Source: Parabacteroides gordonii MS-1 = DSM 23371
GTDB taxonomy: Bacteria > Bacteroidota > Bacteroidia > Bacteroidales > Tannerellaceae
Direction: 5' to 3'
Assembly (NCBI RefSeq): GCF_000969825.1
Contig: NZ_KQ033919.1
Location: forward strand, 3,236,749-3,300,748
DNA length: 64,000 nucleotides
Shown: positions 1 through 7,463 of the stretch, piece by piece
Position numbering within the stretch: position 1 is the stretch's first letter
Layout: each line of letters begins with the position of its first letter
Notes under the pieces: generated by a model
What the model was told of the DNA's origin: nothing
The model's input: only the letters and a program-made list of their open reading frames with translations
Databases searched by the model: none
Position numbers and translations under genes: made by a program

Positions 1-659
1 GTAACCACCTGCCCGTCGAATAAATTAATGATGCGTGACGCATACCCTGCATCGTGCTGGCTGTGGGTTACCATTACGATGGTAGTTCCTTCTTTATTGA
101 GTTCGCTAAGCAGATTCATTACTTCCTGCCCGTTTTTACTATCCAGGTTACCGGTAGGCTCATCGGCAAGGATCAGTTTCGGGTTGGCAACGACGGCGCG
201 GGCAATGGCAACACGCTGTTGCTGACCGCCGGATAGCTGTTGAGGGAAATGCTTCTCCCGGTGAACGATAGCCATACGCTCCATCGCTTCCCGTACTTTT
301 TGTTTTCTTTCGGAAGCCGAAACACCCATATAGAGCAGGGGAAGTTCAATATTTTCGTATACGTTCAGTTCGTCGATCAGGTTGAAACTCTGGAATACGA
401 ACCCGATAATCCCTTTGCGTAATTTGGTGCGTTGCGCTTCGGTAAAACCGGAGACTTCGGTTCCGTTCAGATAATATTCACCGGCCGTAGGGTTGTCCAG
501 CAGTCCCAGAATGTTCAGCAGCGTAGACTTACCGCAACCGGAAGGCCCCATAATCGCTACAAACTCTCCCTCTTTCACTTCAATATTCACCTTGTTCAAA
601 GCCCATGTTTCCACTTCTTCTGTGCGGAAAATTTTCTCTAATGCTACTGTTCTAATCAT
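1..659 (-). CDS. ABC exporter ATP-binding protein, MacB/LolD type (3' end cut by window)
   Basis: This is the cytoplasmic ATPase of a type VII (MacB/LolD-like) ABC exporter; it would power FtsX-type permeases acting on periplasmic substrates. It reads leftward from ATG 657-659 and leaves the window after about 219 codons, close to the usual family length of 220-250. All nucleotide-binding motifs are visible: Walker A GPSGCGKST, Q-loop FVFQSFNLIDE, signature LSGGQQQRVAIARA, Walker B LILADEPTGNLD and H-loop VTHS. No permease is adjacent inside the window. Upstream it has a sigma-54 promoter (692-706) and a pair of activator sites (762-796), with the same geometry as the permease and TolC operons at 22-38 kb, which lack an ATPase. 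I infer that it energises those permeases; the family call is secure, the partnership is inference. Confidence 0.93.
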   Translation of the reverse strand, partial: MIRTVALEKIFRTEEVETWALNKVNIEVKEGEFVAIMGPSGCGKSTLLNILGLLDNPTAGEYYLNGTEVSGFTEAQRTKLRKGIIGFVFQSFNLIDELNVYENIELPLLYMGVSASERKQKVREAMERMAIVHREKHFPQQLSGGQQQRVAIARAVVANPKLILADEPTGNLDSKNGQEVMNLLSELNKEGTTIVMVTHSQHDAGYASRIINLFDGQVV

Positions 660-691
660 GAGTAATAGATATTTAATTTGATAAGAAGAAA

Positions 692-706
692 ACAAAAGCT
701 GTGCCA
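692..706 (-). promoter_or_regulatory. sigma-54 promoter of the ABC ATPase gene
   Basis: On the minus strand this reads TGGCACAGCTTTTGT, matching the sigma-54 -24/-12 consensus TGGCAC-N5-TTGC with the invariant GG and a G at the -12 position. It lies about 35 nt upstream of the ATPase start codon. The paired activator sites at 762-796 begin 55 nt further upstream, the same distance as at the two other sigma-54 promoters in this window. Confidence 0.8.
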
Positions 707-761
707 ATGTTGTAAATGCTTGTTTATTACGATGTTGTTTGGTTCTCGGATTTCTTTCTCT

Positions 762-796
762 GTGCATATCCGCACGAATAGGGTTCGGAAACGCAC
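762..796 (-). promoter_or_regulatory. Paired activator (UAS) sites upstream of the ABC ATPase
   Basis: Two 14-bp imperfect palindromes, GTGCATATCCGCAC (762-775) and GTTCGGAAACGCAC (783-796), start 21 bp apart, about two helical turns. Equivalent pairs with the same 21-bp offset occur at 30704-30738, 38375-38409 and 39383-39417. The position, 55 nt beyond a sigma-54 promoter, fits enhancer sites for an NtrC-family activator; the candidate protein is encoded at 39481-40863. Confidence 0.78.
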
Positions 797-824
797 AGAC
801 GGATGATGATTTGACAAAATGATA

Positions 825-884
825 CTAGTATAGCGACTAATTGGGATTAATATAGCGGGTAAAATGAATTAGTATCGCGACTAA
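825..884. repeat. Three-unit tandem palindrome array, 22-bp period
   Basis: Three 16-bp imperfect palindromes begin at 825, 847 and 869, exactly 22 bp apart: CTAGTATAGCGACTAA, TTAATATAGCGGGTAA and TTAGTATCGCGACTAA. The linkers are not conserved, so the unit is the 16-mer rather than a simple slippage repeat. The design matches the GTAAGG-type arrays at 11249 and 58637, but the core sequence differs. It lies just beyond the UAS of the ATPase gene. It could be a phased binding array for a dimeric DNA-binding protein (inference). Confidence 0.7.
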
Positions 885-954
885 TATTTTTTAATATACT
901 AAAAGGATAGAAAAAGGTGAGTCTACAATACTTACTAAGTATATTTAGAGAAAC

Positions 955-1061
955 AACTATCATACTATCACTAGTCCATTTAATACCGTTATAATCAAGG
1001 CTCGCAACAGTGATAGTTGCCGATTTTAACTATCACTCATCTATCACCCTACTATCACTGT
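955..1061. repeat. Cluster of ACTATCACT / AGTGATAGT words
   Basis: Copies of the word TATCA(C/T), or its complement, occur at 955-963, 964-972, 1009-1018 (inverted), 1028-1037, 1041-1047 and 1051-1060. The copies at 1009-1018 and 1028-1037 form a perfect 10-bp inverted repeat with a 9-nt loop. Spacing is less regular than in the neighbouring arrays. Function unknown. Confidence 0.55.
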
Positions 1062-1333
1062 CTCGTCCTGAAACCGGATACATGCCGGTCTTTTTACATG
1101 TGATATATATCTAATTATCAGATATATGACGACAGATATCGCTTTGTATCCGGCTCTTGACGCTCTCGAAGCTCGGATATAAGCATCGTCGAGACACAGG
1201 TGTAGAATAGGTTGATATGGAGGTTTTGAGAACAAGGAGTTAGTATTTCAATGATAACCTATTTAAGGATTACACTATTAACTGAACCTATTTCAGGACA
1301 AGACAGATCAACCCGGATTGGTAATATTACTGT

Positions 1334-1417
1334 ATCATATATTGTGATACTGAATTATCATATATTATGACACTAGAGTACCATATATTATGACACAACA
1401 GTATTACAATATATGGC
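1334..1417. repeat. Four-unit tandem palindrome array, 23-bp period
   Basis: Fifteen-base imperfect palindromes start at 1334, 1357, 1380 and 1403, exactly 23 bp apart: ATCATATATTGTGAT, ATCATATATTATGAC, ACCATATATTATGAC and ATTACAATATATGGC. The fourth is best read in the opposite orientation, which is tolerable for a palindromic site. The array lies 200-300 bp upstream of the primary-type promoter at 1620-1649. A regulator-binding array is the simplest reading; no binder is known from the sequence. Confidence 0.7.
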
Positions 1418-1619
1418 ATTTTTATCTTCTAAAGACCAGTAATTTACCAGTCAACGATCCTTCCGGATGCGAATGGCTGTAAGTTTAATGCCATCTCGTA
1501 GACGGCTTACGCCTCTTGGGCTGGTTGGTGTTTATTCGCCAAACCAGGTAATACGTTGCATAAATCGTGTTGTTTCGTCCGATAATACTCCTATTTCGGA
1601 AAATTAGGAGCATTTTTCC

Positions 1620-1649
1620 TTGCTGATTCGAAAAACCTCTTTACCTTTG
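1620..1649 (+). promoter_or_regulatory. Bacteroidetes primary-sigma promoter, upstream of the first surface gene
   Basis: A -33 TTG (1620-1622) is followed after 19 nt by TACCTTTG (1642-1649), a full match to the Bacteroidetes -7 consensus TAnnTTTG with the usual spacing. It points toward the gene starting at 2026 and would give a leader of about 370 nt. Directly after it is a hairpin (1659-1688, arms CCGTAGCGAGC and GCTTGC...TACGG). A second TACCTTTG at 1809-1816 could be an additional start, but its nearest TTG is 23 nt away. Confidence 0.65.
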
Positions 1650-2025
1650 CAACAGATTCCGTAGCGAGCAGAGGCTTGCGATATACGGTATCAATTACAT
1701 ATTGTAAGTATTTTACGAAGATTATTCCTACTCTAAAAATCTGGAAAATTTTAAGTATGGGGGAATAATGGACAGTAAATGCTTGCGCTGACTACGTATG
1801 AGTTTATCTACCTTTGTGGTGGATTATATTATATCGTATAGGCGCGGGCTATTGTTTCATTATCACCATACGGGGCTTTTCCAGATGCCTTAGAGTTGAT
1901 AATGAGCAATACGTTCGCGTCTTTTTTATGCCTGTTCATAATCATTCGCGAGGATATTCTCACCCTCCGTAAAATTAGTTGTTAGTTTTTTTACTCTAAT
2001 TTATAAACAATTAATTTTAAAGATT

Positions 2026-5000
2026 ATGAACAAAAAGTTTTCTACGCTTATGGCAGTCTTCCTGGCTGCCGGTGCAACATTCACGGCAGAGGCCGGTGTG
2101 GTGTTGGTGAAAGGTGGGGATGTAGCTGATAATCAAAACGTGATTATTGCAGCACAAAAACTCCCGACAAATGGAGATCCGATAAATGTATTGACTGTAA
2201 GTGGTGGTAATTTAGCATTCGAACAAGTTTCTAATGCTAATATAGAGTCATCTAATAGTCTTTGGACAATTGGGACTTCTAAAACAAAATTGATATGGAA
2301 ACAAACAGGTACTGGTGGGTTGAAAGGTTCAACAGGAACTTGGTCTTTTAACGCTTCTGCAGGAGTTCTGCAGACGTTAGCTGCCGGAAGCGGAGATTTA
2401 GACGGTATTAAAATCACGGATGATGGATCAAATTACTTAGATCTTTCGCAAGGAGCAGATGCTAATAAGGCATCAGAAGCAGTTGCTTACTTCTACATGG
2501 TAACTACTCCTGTATTGACTGAGACATCAGAACCTACTCCTATCACCATTGGTGCTAATAAGTATCTGGTTGTTAAAGCTGATGGAAAGGCTGATCTGGT
2601 AGATTGCGGTACTTATAAAGAATTACTGATTCTAGGTTATACCCCTGATCAATACATGTGGAATGTAGATGCTGACGGAGTTATTTCTTTGGCTTCTGAT
2701 CCTGCTGTTAAAGTTGCTGGCATTAGTTCAGCTGCAACTGTTACATTAGGTTCTACTGGTGCTAAGGTTGAAAAAGCTGGTACTAATTTGTATGTAAGTG
2801 GAGAGAAAGTTGGTACTAACTTTTTGACATCTAATGTTATTGCAGCAAGTGATGGTGCACTGACTTCCAATATTACTGCAGATGCTTTATATAAAGATGC
2901 ATCTGTAGCCTTTGCTGCTGGTGAAACATTTATGATTCATAGATCTAGCAATAATGTAGCGGATAAGTATATTTCTAAAACAGCCGGAGTTGCTTTGGCA
3001 GATGCTGCTGCAGGAAATGCTGCATATTGGACTGCAGAAGCTGTTAACTCAGATGGTAATGTTTATCGTTTTGTGAATGCTGATGGTGAAATTCTTGATT
3101 TGGCTAATATTCAGAAATTTATCGTAAAAGAAGTTCCTGCAGTTGATGGCAATGGTCTGTTGTATTATTTGCTTGACGAAACTGGCAAGAAAGTAATAAC
3201 TTATACTGGTGGTAGTTATGGTGCAAGTGAATTTGCTACTGCAACAAATATTGTAGCGTTCTCTTTCCACAAAGCCGCCTCAACCGCTTATGAAGCCGGT
3301 GCTTTGGTAGCAAAGTTAGGTGATGGTTTCACAATGACCTTGTCAAATAAGAAAGATGGCGTAACTGACTTACAGGGTAATCCGTTCCTGGGTAAGCTGA
3401 AAGTTGTTAAGCCAAAGATGGATGGTAGCAAAGTTACCGGATTTGAATCTTATAAGTCTACTGACGTTGTAACTTCTTATATGTTGGCAAACGACGAAGG
3501 TATCATCGTGCTGAACCTGAATCAGAAAGAAAAATGGTCGGTTGAAGGTATCACTGAATTCAACGGAGTAAATGGTGGTTTCAAATTCCAGACGATTTCT
3601 GAAGATGATATGAAGACTATCATGAACTCTAAATCTGGTGATGCTGCTTACGATGTAAGAAAACAGATCGCTTATACTTTCTCTGTCAATCATAGTGCTG
3701 CAGATCAGAATGCAATCAGCTCTATTGAAGTAAAGGGTGTAGCTCCTGCTACTAACACAAATACTTATCGGGTTATTTCATATAATAATGACGAAGGTTA
3801 CTTCCTGTCTGCAGGTAAGACTTTACCGTCTCAGGTTGGTGTATTAGTTTACGCATCCTTTGGTAGCGATGCATTTGTTTTAACAACAGATGAAGCTAAC
3901 AATCCGTTGAACTATAAGTATGTAAATATTACATTCATCTCTAAAAATGCCAAAGTAAACAATAAAGTGTTGGCTATGGGTGAAGATGGTGATGTTGCTG
4001 CTGTACAGGCTAGCAAGTTCTTATTCAACAAACCGGAAGGACAATGGGCTGTAACTGCTACAAACGGTGTAAAGAATACTGCAACTAAGAAATCTGAGGC
4101 TTATGCGTTTACATTCACAAACCGTGAATCACAGAAACAAATAGTTAAAGTGGCAAATATGTATTCATTGGGTAACGACAAGTATGCTGTAAGCTATACC
4201 GATCGCAATCCGTTCGGATTCTCAACTTCTTCACGCGATACATTGGTTATCACTCCTTCTGCTGCTTCAGAATTGGATAACAACACTGTTCAGATGGACG
4301 GTTACGCTAACTTCAAAGCATTGGATGTACAAGATAATCAATATCGTCTGGCTGTAGCTTCAACAGAAGAAACTAACTTCTACGTTACAGAAAACCATTC
4401 AGGCAAACACCTGCTGGGGCTGACTAAAGAATTGGAAGGCGCTGCAACATGGAAACTGGTTCCGCTGACAGCAAAAGCTACTTATGGCTCATTCGGTACA
4501 TTGAAAACTCCGACAGATTCAATCTATCAGATCTCTCAGGTGGGTTACTATGATGCTAAGGGAAGATATCAGACTTACAGCGACACGCTGGCTATCATCA
4601 GCTACGCTTTACAGAATGCTGCTAACGACGAATATCTGACTTACGAAAATCCTCAGACTTTGGATATCCTGTCTATGATTTGCGATAAGGACTCTAAGAG
4701 TTATTCAACTTCCAAAGATCTGAATGCTGCTTACCGTTTCATCCTGAAAGAAAAACAGAATGGTTTGTATAACCTGGTTGGTGTATCACAGAATACTAAC
4801 AAATCGTTTGAGATAGACTTGGGTAAGAAGTTGTATGGCGCAACAACAACTAAACAGGGTGCTGTGGAAGTTGAAGCTGCTTACGAACAAGTAAATTCTA
4901 ACGACCTGTTCGACCTTCAGTTGGTTGCTGCTCCTGAATATCGCTTGAAGAACATGGGTGATACGATCCGTATCTTCCGTCAGGAAAATGAATATGATCA

Positions 5001-5880
5001 GATGTATGAAAACGGTGAATTCCTGAACCTGGGTAATAAAGCTCAGTTGAAAGACATGGCTCCTGCTTTGTATGTCGATACTGCTTATGTGAACCGTGGC
5101 CACAACAGCCGCTACCAGTATCTGTTGGTTGTTAATCCGAAGTATGTACCTGAACAGGAATGTACTATCCCGGGTCACCCGACAGTTCATCCGGATACAA
5201 CTTATGGTCGCTTCCTGGTTAACCTGGTTGATACTGCTTATATTGCTTACACGAAGGGTGCTATCCACACTAACAAGTATATTAATGTAGGTGAAGCAGG
5301 TGAAAACTTTGCTAAGTTAGGTTTCGTATATGGTTTCCGCACAGGCGATAAACTGTATATCACTGACAAGAACTATAAGAAGAGTGGAAAAACATCTGAC
5401 GTGATCGACTTGAGTACAAGTGCTTTCAATACAGCTAAGTTTGCCTTCCAGTATATCAACCCGATCAACCATGAATCAGACGGTTCATTCAAGATCCAGA
5501 CAGGTTACTATGATTATGATGCTTATGTAGCTAATGGTAAACGCCCGGATGTATCTAACAACGGTTATTTAAAGAACATCAACGGTGTAGTAGTTGTTGC
5601 TAAGGGTTACGAAGCCGGTGACAAGTTTGATCTGGCTGCTGAATCATCAGCTCCTGTTGCTAACGAAAACATCAATGCTTCTGAAGTAACAGTTATCGCT
5701 GGCGAAGGTACCGTAACAATCATGGGTGCTGCCGACAAGAAAGTAGTTATCAGCAACGTTCTTGGCCAGACAATTGCTAACACAGTTCTTTCTTCTGATA
5801 AGGCTGAAATCGCTGCTCCTGCTGGTGTAGTTGTAGTAGCCGTTGAAGGCGAAGCTGCTGTTAAGGCAATCGTAAAATAA
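2026..5880 (+). CDS. Very large secreted surface protein (1284 aa), Bacteroidales C-terminal domain family
   Basis: The start codon begins a clear signal peptide (MNKKFSTLMAVFLAAGATFT, then EAG). I recognise no enzymatic domain; the protein is rich in beta-prone, Gly/Ala/Thr/Asn segments. The last ~75 residues, containing NVLGQTIANTVLSSDKAEIA and ending VEGEAAVKAIVK, are almost the same as the end of the 1425-aa protein at 11935. The two also align over their C-terminal halves, for example RDTLVITP / RDTIRIEM and AKFAFQYIN / ATFAFRYCD segments. The shared tail resembles the family annotated in Bacteroidales as DUF6383 (memory, not verified) and may be a surface-sorting or anchoring module. 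Codon choice shifts from AT-rich in roughly the first 1.2 kb to strongly biased (AAC, ATC, CTG, GAC) later, suggesting a variable N-terminal part on a highly expressed conserved C-terminal part. The gene is followed by a structured 3' UTR (5950-6036). Confidence 0.85.
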   Translation: MNKKFSTLMAVFLAAGATFTAEAGVVLVKGGDVADNQNVIIAAQKLPTNGDPINVLTVSGGNLAFEQVSNANIESSNSLWTIGTSKTKLIWKQTGTGGLKGSTGTWSFNASAGVLQTLAAGSGDLDGIKITDDGSNYLDLSQGADANKASEAVAYFYMVTTPVLTETSEPTPITIGANKYLVVKADGKADLVDCGTYKELLILGYTPDQYMWNVDADGVISLASDPAVKVAGISSAATVTLGSTGAKVEKAGTNLYVSGEKVGTNFLTSNVIAASDGALTSNITADALYKDASVAFAAGETFMIHRSSNNVADKYISKTAGVALADAAAGNAAYWTAEAVNSDGNVYRFVNADGEILDLANIQKFIVKEVPAVDGNGLLYYLLDETGKKVITYTGGSYGASEFATATNIVAFSFHKAASTAYEAGALVAKLGDGFTMTLSNKKDGVTDLQGNPFLGKLKVVKPKMDGSKVTGFESYKSTDVVTSYMLANDEGIIVLNLNQKEKWSVEGITEFNGVNGGFKFQTISEDDMKTIMNSKSGDAAYDVRKQIAYTFSVNHSAADQNAISSIEVKGVAPATNTNTYRVISYNNDEGYFLSAGKTLPSQVGVLVYASFGSDAFVLTTDEANNPLNYKYVNITFISKNAKVNNKVLAMGEDGDVAAVQASKFLFNKPEGQWAVTATNGVKNTATKKSEAYAFTFTNRESQKQIVKVANMYSLGNDKYAVSYTDRNPFGFSTSSRDTLVITPSAASELDNNTVQMDGYANFKALDVQDNQYRLAVASTEETNFYVTENHSGKHLLGLTKELEGAATWKLVPLTAKATYGSFGTLKTPTDSIYQISQVGYYDAKGRYQTYSDTLAIISYALQNAANDEYLTYENPQTLDILSMICDKDSKSYSTSKDLNAAYRFILKEKQNGLYNLVGVSQNTNKSFEIDLGKKLYGATTTKQGAVEVEAAYEQVNSNDLFDLQLVAAPEYRLKNMGDTIRIFRQENEYDQMYENGEFLNLGNKAQLKDMAPALYVDTAYVNRGHNSRYQYLLVVNPKYVPEQECTIPGHPTVHPDTTYGRFLVNLVDTAYIAYTKGAIHTNKYINVGEAGENFAKLGFVYGFRTGDKLYITDKNYKKSGKTSDVIDLSTSAFNTAKFAFQYINPINHESDGSFKIQTGYYDYDAYVANGKRPDVSNNGYLKNINGVVVVAKGYEAGDKFDLAAESSAPVANENINASEVTVIAGEGTVTIMGAADKKVVISNVLGQTIANTVLSSDKAEIAAPAGVVVVAVEGEAAVKAIVK

Positions 5881-5898
5881 GAAACTATTTATAATCAA

Positions 5899-5943
5899 TA
5901 AATTTAAATTTGACTGCGCGGTGATATCGGACAAGAATCAACC
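5899..5943 (+). repeat. 45-bp duplicated segment (second copy at 59045-59089)
   Basis: This 45-bp stretch in the 3' UTR of the first surface gene recurs at 59045-59089 with a single substitution (GCGCGGTGA here, GCGCAGTGA there). In the other copy the substitution makes ACTGCGCAGT a perfect palindrome. No coding frame is shared. See the finding on this duplication. Confidence 0.85.
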
Positions 5944-5949
5944 AATTAC

Positions 5950-6036
5950 CCCGTGAGGGCGAACAAGCGGTCGTATTAATACTAAAGTAATGAAATAAAG
6001 TTCTTCTGTTCGATCTCTGTGAAGAGCAAAAACAGA
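5950..6036 (+). ncRNA. Structured 3' UTR RNA element, copy 1
   Basis: Downstream of the first surface gene there is an ~87-nt element that recurs downstream of its paralogue (16273-16361). The parts are: a CCC-GTGA-GGG hairpin with a GNRA loop (5950-5959), a conserved run around GTATTAATAC, then an outer stem TCTGTT/AACAGA (6005-6010 with 6031-6036) enclosing CTCT-GTGA-AGAG (6015-6026). In the other copy the outer stem is ATCTG/CAGAT and the inner loop is GCGA, so pairing is kept while sequence changes. That supports an RNA structure; the role (mRNA stability, 3'-derived sRNA or protein binding) is unknown. Confidence 0.6.
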
Positions 6037-6041
6037 CAAAA

Positions 6042-6077
6042 AAAGTCTCCTCCGGCATATTTGCTAGGGGAGACTTT
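6042..6077. terminator. Bidirectional intrinsic terminator
   Basis: A perfect 9-bp stem AAAGTCTCC (6042-6050) / GGAGACTTT (6069-6077) with A-rich and T-rich flanks sits between the convergent surface protein gene and ECF sigma gene and could terminate both. Confidence 0.75.
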
Positions 6078-6092
6078 CTTATAACGTTACGT

Positions 6093-6674
6093 CTAAAGAA
6101 TCTCATCATACAAACTACTTAATCTTTTCCGAAGGAATAAAACCGCATACCTTTTGCGTGATATCAACGTATTGACCGGTATTCCGGTCGATTCGGCAAT
6201 CTCTTTGAACGGGACACCTTCCAGTTCCGTCAGTTCGAAAACGGTTCTCTGCTCATCCGGCAATTCGAGTAATGCATTTTCCAGCTCTTCCCAAACCATC
6301 GCACGGAGATAATCCATTTCCGGCGACTGATCTTCATCCGGCATCAGTTCGGACAGTTCCTTCAGAAAGGTACCATCCTCATCATACCCCGAAAGATAAG
6401 GCATTTCCTCCTCCCGGTGCTTACGGCTACGGTCGATTATCTGGTTGCGGGCAACGGAGTATAACCAGGCAGAGATCTGTTCGATCGGATTATCTGCCTG
6501 GTCGTTTTTCATAAACTGGTAGAATACGTTTTGCAGGATATCTTCGCTGTCTTCTTTGGATGAGACACGCCGGGCTATAAAACCTCGCAGCTGTGCCTGG
6601 TATTTCTTGAAGATATCCGCAATGCGTACACTCCGTTCCTCATTCGGGAGGGTCTTGTTTAAGTGCTCCATCAT
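6093..6674 (-). CDS. ECF-family RNA polymerase sigma factor
   Basis: A 193-aa alternative sigma factor. Region 2 spans about residues 23-90 (SEDILQNVFYQFM, AWLYSVARNQIIDRSRK) and region 4 about residues 134-190 (LPDEQRTVFELTELEGVPFK, then a helix-turn-helix ending NTLISRKRYA). There is no additional N-terminal domain. Its ATG overlaps the stop of the upstream membrane protein gene by 4 nt (ATGA), which fixes the start and implies translational coupling. It is last in a three-gene operon with a two-cluster ferredoxin and a two-helix membrane protein. No recognisable zinc-finger anti-sigma factor is next to it, so the membrane protein is the only candidate for a membrane-bound regulator (inference). 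Confidence 0.93.
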   Translation of the reverse strand: MMEHLNKTLPNEERSVRIADIFKKYQAQLRGFIARRVSSKEDSEDILQNVFYQFMKNDQADNPIEQISAWLYSVARNQIIDRSRKHREEEMPYLSGYDEDGTFLKELSELMPDEDQSPEMDYLRAMVWEELENALLELPDEQRTVFELTELEGVPFKEIAESTGIPVNTLISRKRYAVLFLRKRLSSLYDEIL

Positions 6675-7060
6675 TCCGGTTTATTGTCGGAACCGGGGCG
6701 CTGCATCCCGTTCCTGCCGTTGCGGAATTCTGCCATCTGACGGCGTATATGCTCCCGGCGTTCTTCCCACGGCATATTTCTCATTTGCTCATGGAAGCGT
6801 TCATGCTCTTCCCGGCTACCCCAGAATGCACCCGGGTGATGTCCGAAGTGTCCGAAAGGGCCGAACTTCCCGAAGCCACCGAACAAGATGCGGGTCAGCA
6901 CCATGAAGCCCAGCGCCTGCCAGTAGTTGATAGCCGACCAGCCGATAACAGCCGGGATCAAAAGGTTCCACAGATACATAACAGCCAGACCGGCCAGTGC
7001 AAACAGGGCGATAAAAAATAATATGGCTAATGCTCCTCTTAGTTTTCCTGAATTTCTCAT
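6671..7060 (-). CDS. Small two-helix membrane protein with His/Arg/Glu-rich tail
   Basis: A 129-aa protein that I do not recognise as a named family. Residues about 8-31 and 33-60 are hydrophobic and likely form a membrane hairpin. Then follows a Gly/Phe/His stretch (FGKFGPFGHFGHHPG) and a charged helical tail with motifs such as EEHERFHEQMRNMPWEERRE. The tail recalls metal-responsive periplasmic helices of the CpxP/Spy/CnrX sort, but similarity by eye is weak. It is the middle gene of the operon 7309-6093 and overlaps the sigma factor start by 4 nt. Control of that sigma factor or a metal/redox-sensing role is an inference from position only. Confidence 0.75.
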   Translation of the reverse strand: MRNSGKLRGALAILFFIALFALAGLAVMYLWNLLIPAVIGWSAINYWQALGFMVLTRILFGGFGKFGPFGHFGHHPGAFWGSREEHERFHEQMRNMPWEERREHIRRQMAEFRNGRNGMQRPGSDNKPE

Positions 7061-7087
7061 TGTGATTTGATTTTTTGATGTTGTTTT

Positions 7088-7309
7088 TTACTCTGTTATT
7101 AATTCGATCGCATGGGTATTGCAAACATTTACACAGTTGCCGCATCCTACGCAATTATCCGGATTGATAACGGTAGCGTAGCTACAGCTACCGTTGTTCA
7201 CCATCTTCAATACATCTCTCCGGCATCTCTTTACACAATGCCCGCATCCGCTACACTCGTATGCAAAGACTTGTAAAGATATTACTTCTTTTCTCTTTCT
7301 TCCGAACAT
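7088..7309 (-). CDS. Two-[4Fe-4S] ferredoxin-like protein
   Basis: A 73-aa electron-transfer protein with two cluster motifs, CSGCGHCVKRC and CVGCGNCVNVC, each CxxCxxCxxxC. The first motif is followed by RRD rather than the usual proline; the second is followed by NTHAIEL. The length is typical for a soluble bacterial ferredoxin with a short N-terminal extension (MFGRKRKEV). It is the first gene of an operon with a membrane protein and an ECF sigma factor, an unusual partnership that could link redox or iron status to transcription (inference). A single GTAAG-type palindrome (7343-7358) lies 33 bp upstream of the start codon. Confidence 0.88.
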   Translation of the reverse strand: MFGRKRKEVISLQVFAYECSGCGHCVKRCRRDVLKMVNNGSCSYATVINPDNCVGCGNCVNVCNTHAIELITE

Positions 7310-7342
7310 TTTCTGTTTCCATTTAATAATTAAAATTGCTTA

Positions 7343-7358
7343 GTAAGACATGCCTTCT
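7343..7358. promoter_or_regulatory. Single GTAAG-type palindrome upstream of the ferredoxin operon
   Basis: GTAAGACATGCCTTCT differs by few bases from unit 3 of the 58637 array (GTAAGGCATGCCTTTC). It lies between the ferredoxin operon and nudC, at a distance from the ferredoxin start suited to an operator. Positions 22 bp on either side do not match, so this copy is solitary. Confidence 0.5.
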
Positions 7359-7463
7359 ATTTTGGTAGACGATTGGGGCGGAAGAATATTTTAAATAGAA
7401 ATCTTTTTTTGATGTATATTTTACATTAGTCTGTATATTTGCATCATTCAAACGAAAAAAGTG

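Larger units (their letters stand above)
660..2025. other. 1.37-kb non-coding region with repeat arrays and promoters
   Basis: I see no convincing gene here; a 63-codon minus-strand frame at 1044-1235 has no family resemblance or ribosome-binding context. From left to right it holds the ATPase sigma-54 promoter and UAS, a three-unit 22-bp array (825-884), a cluster of TATCAC/GTGATA words (955-1061), a four-unit 23-bp array (1334-1417), a hairpin (1521-1547), a primary-type promoter (1620-1649) followed by a hairpin (1659-1688), and a second TACCTTTG box (1809-1816). The right half is probably the long leader of the surface protein gene at 2026. Confidence 0.7.

Noticed and set aside
1044-1235. 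63-codon minus-strand frame in the non-coding region
   Set aside because: Crosses the repeat words and hairpins, has no ribosome-binding context and no recognisable protein features.
4786-5268. 160-codon minus-strand frame within the first surface protein gene
   Set aside because: Shadow of a highly biased coding sequence; no start context, no motif.
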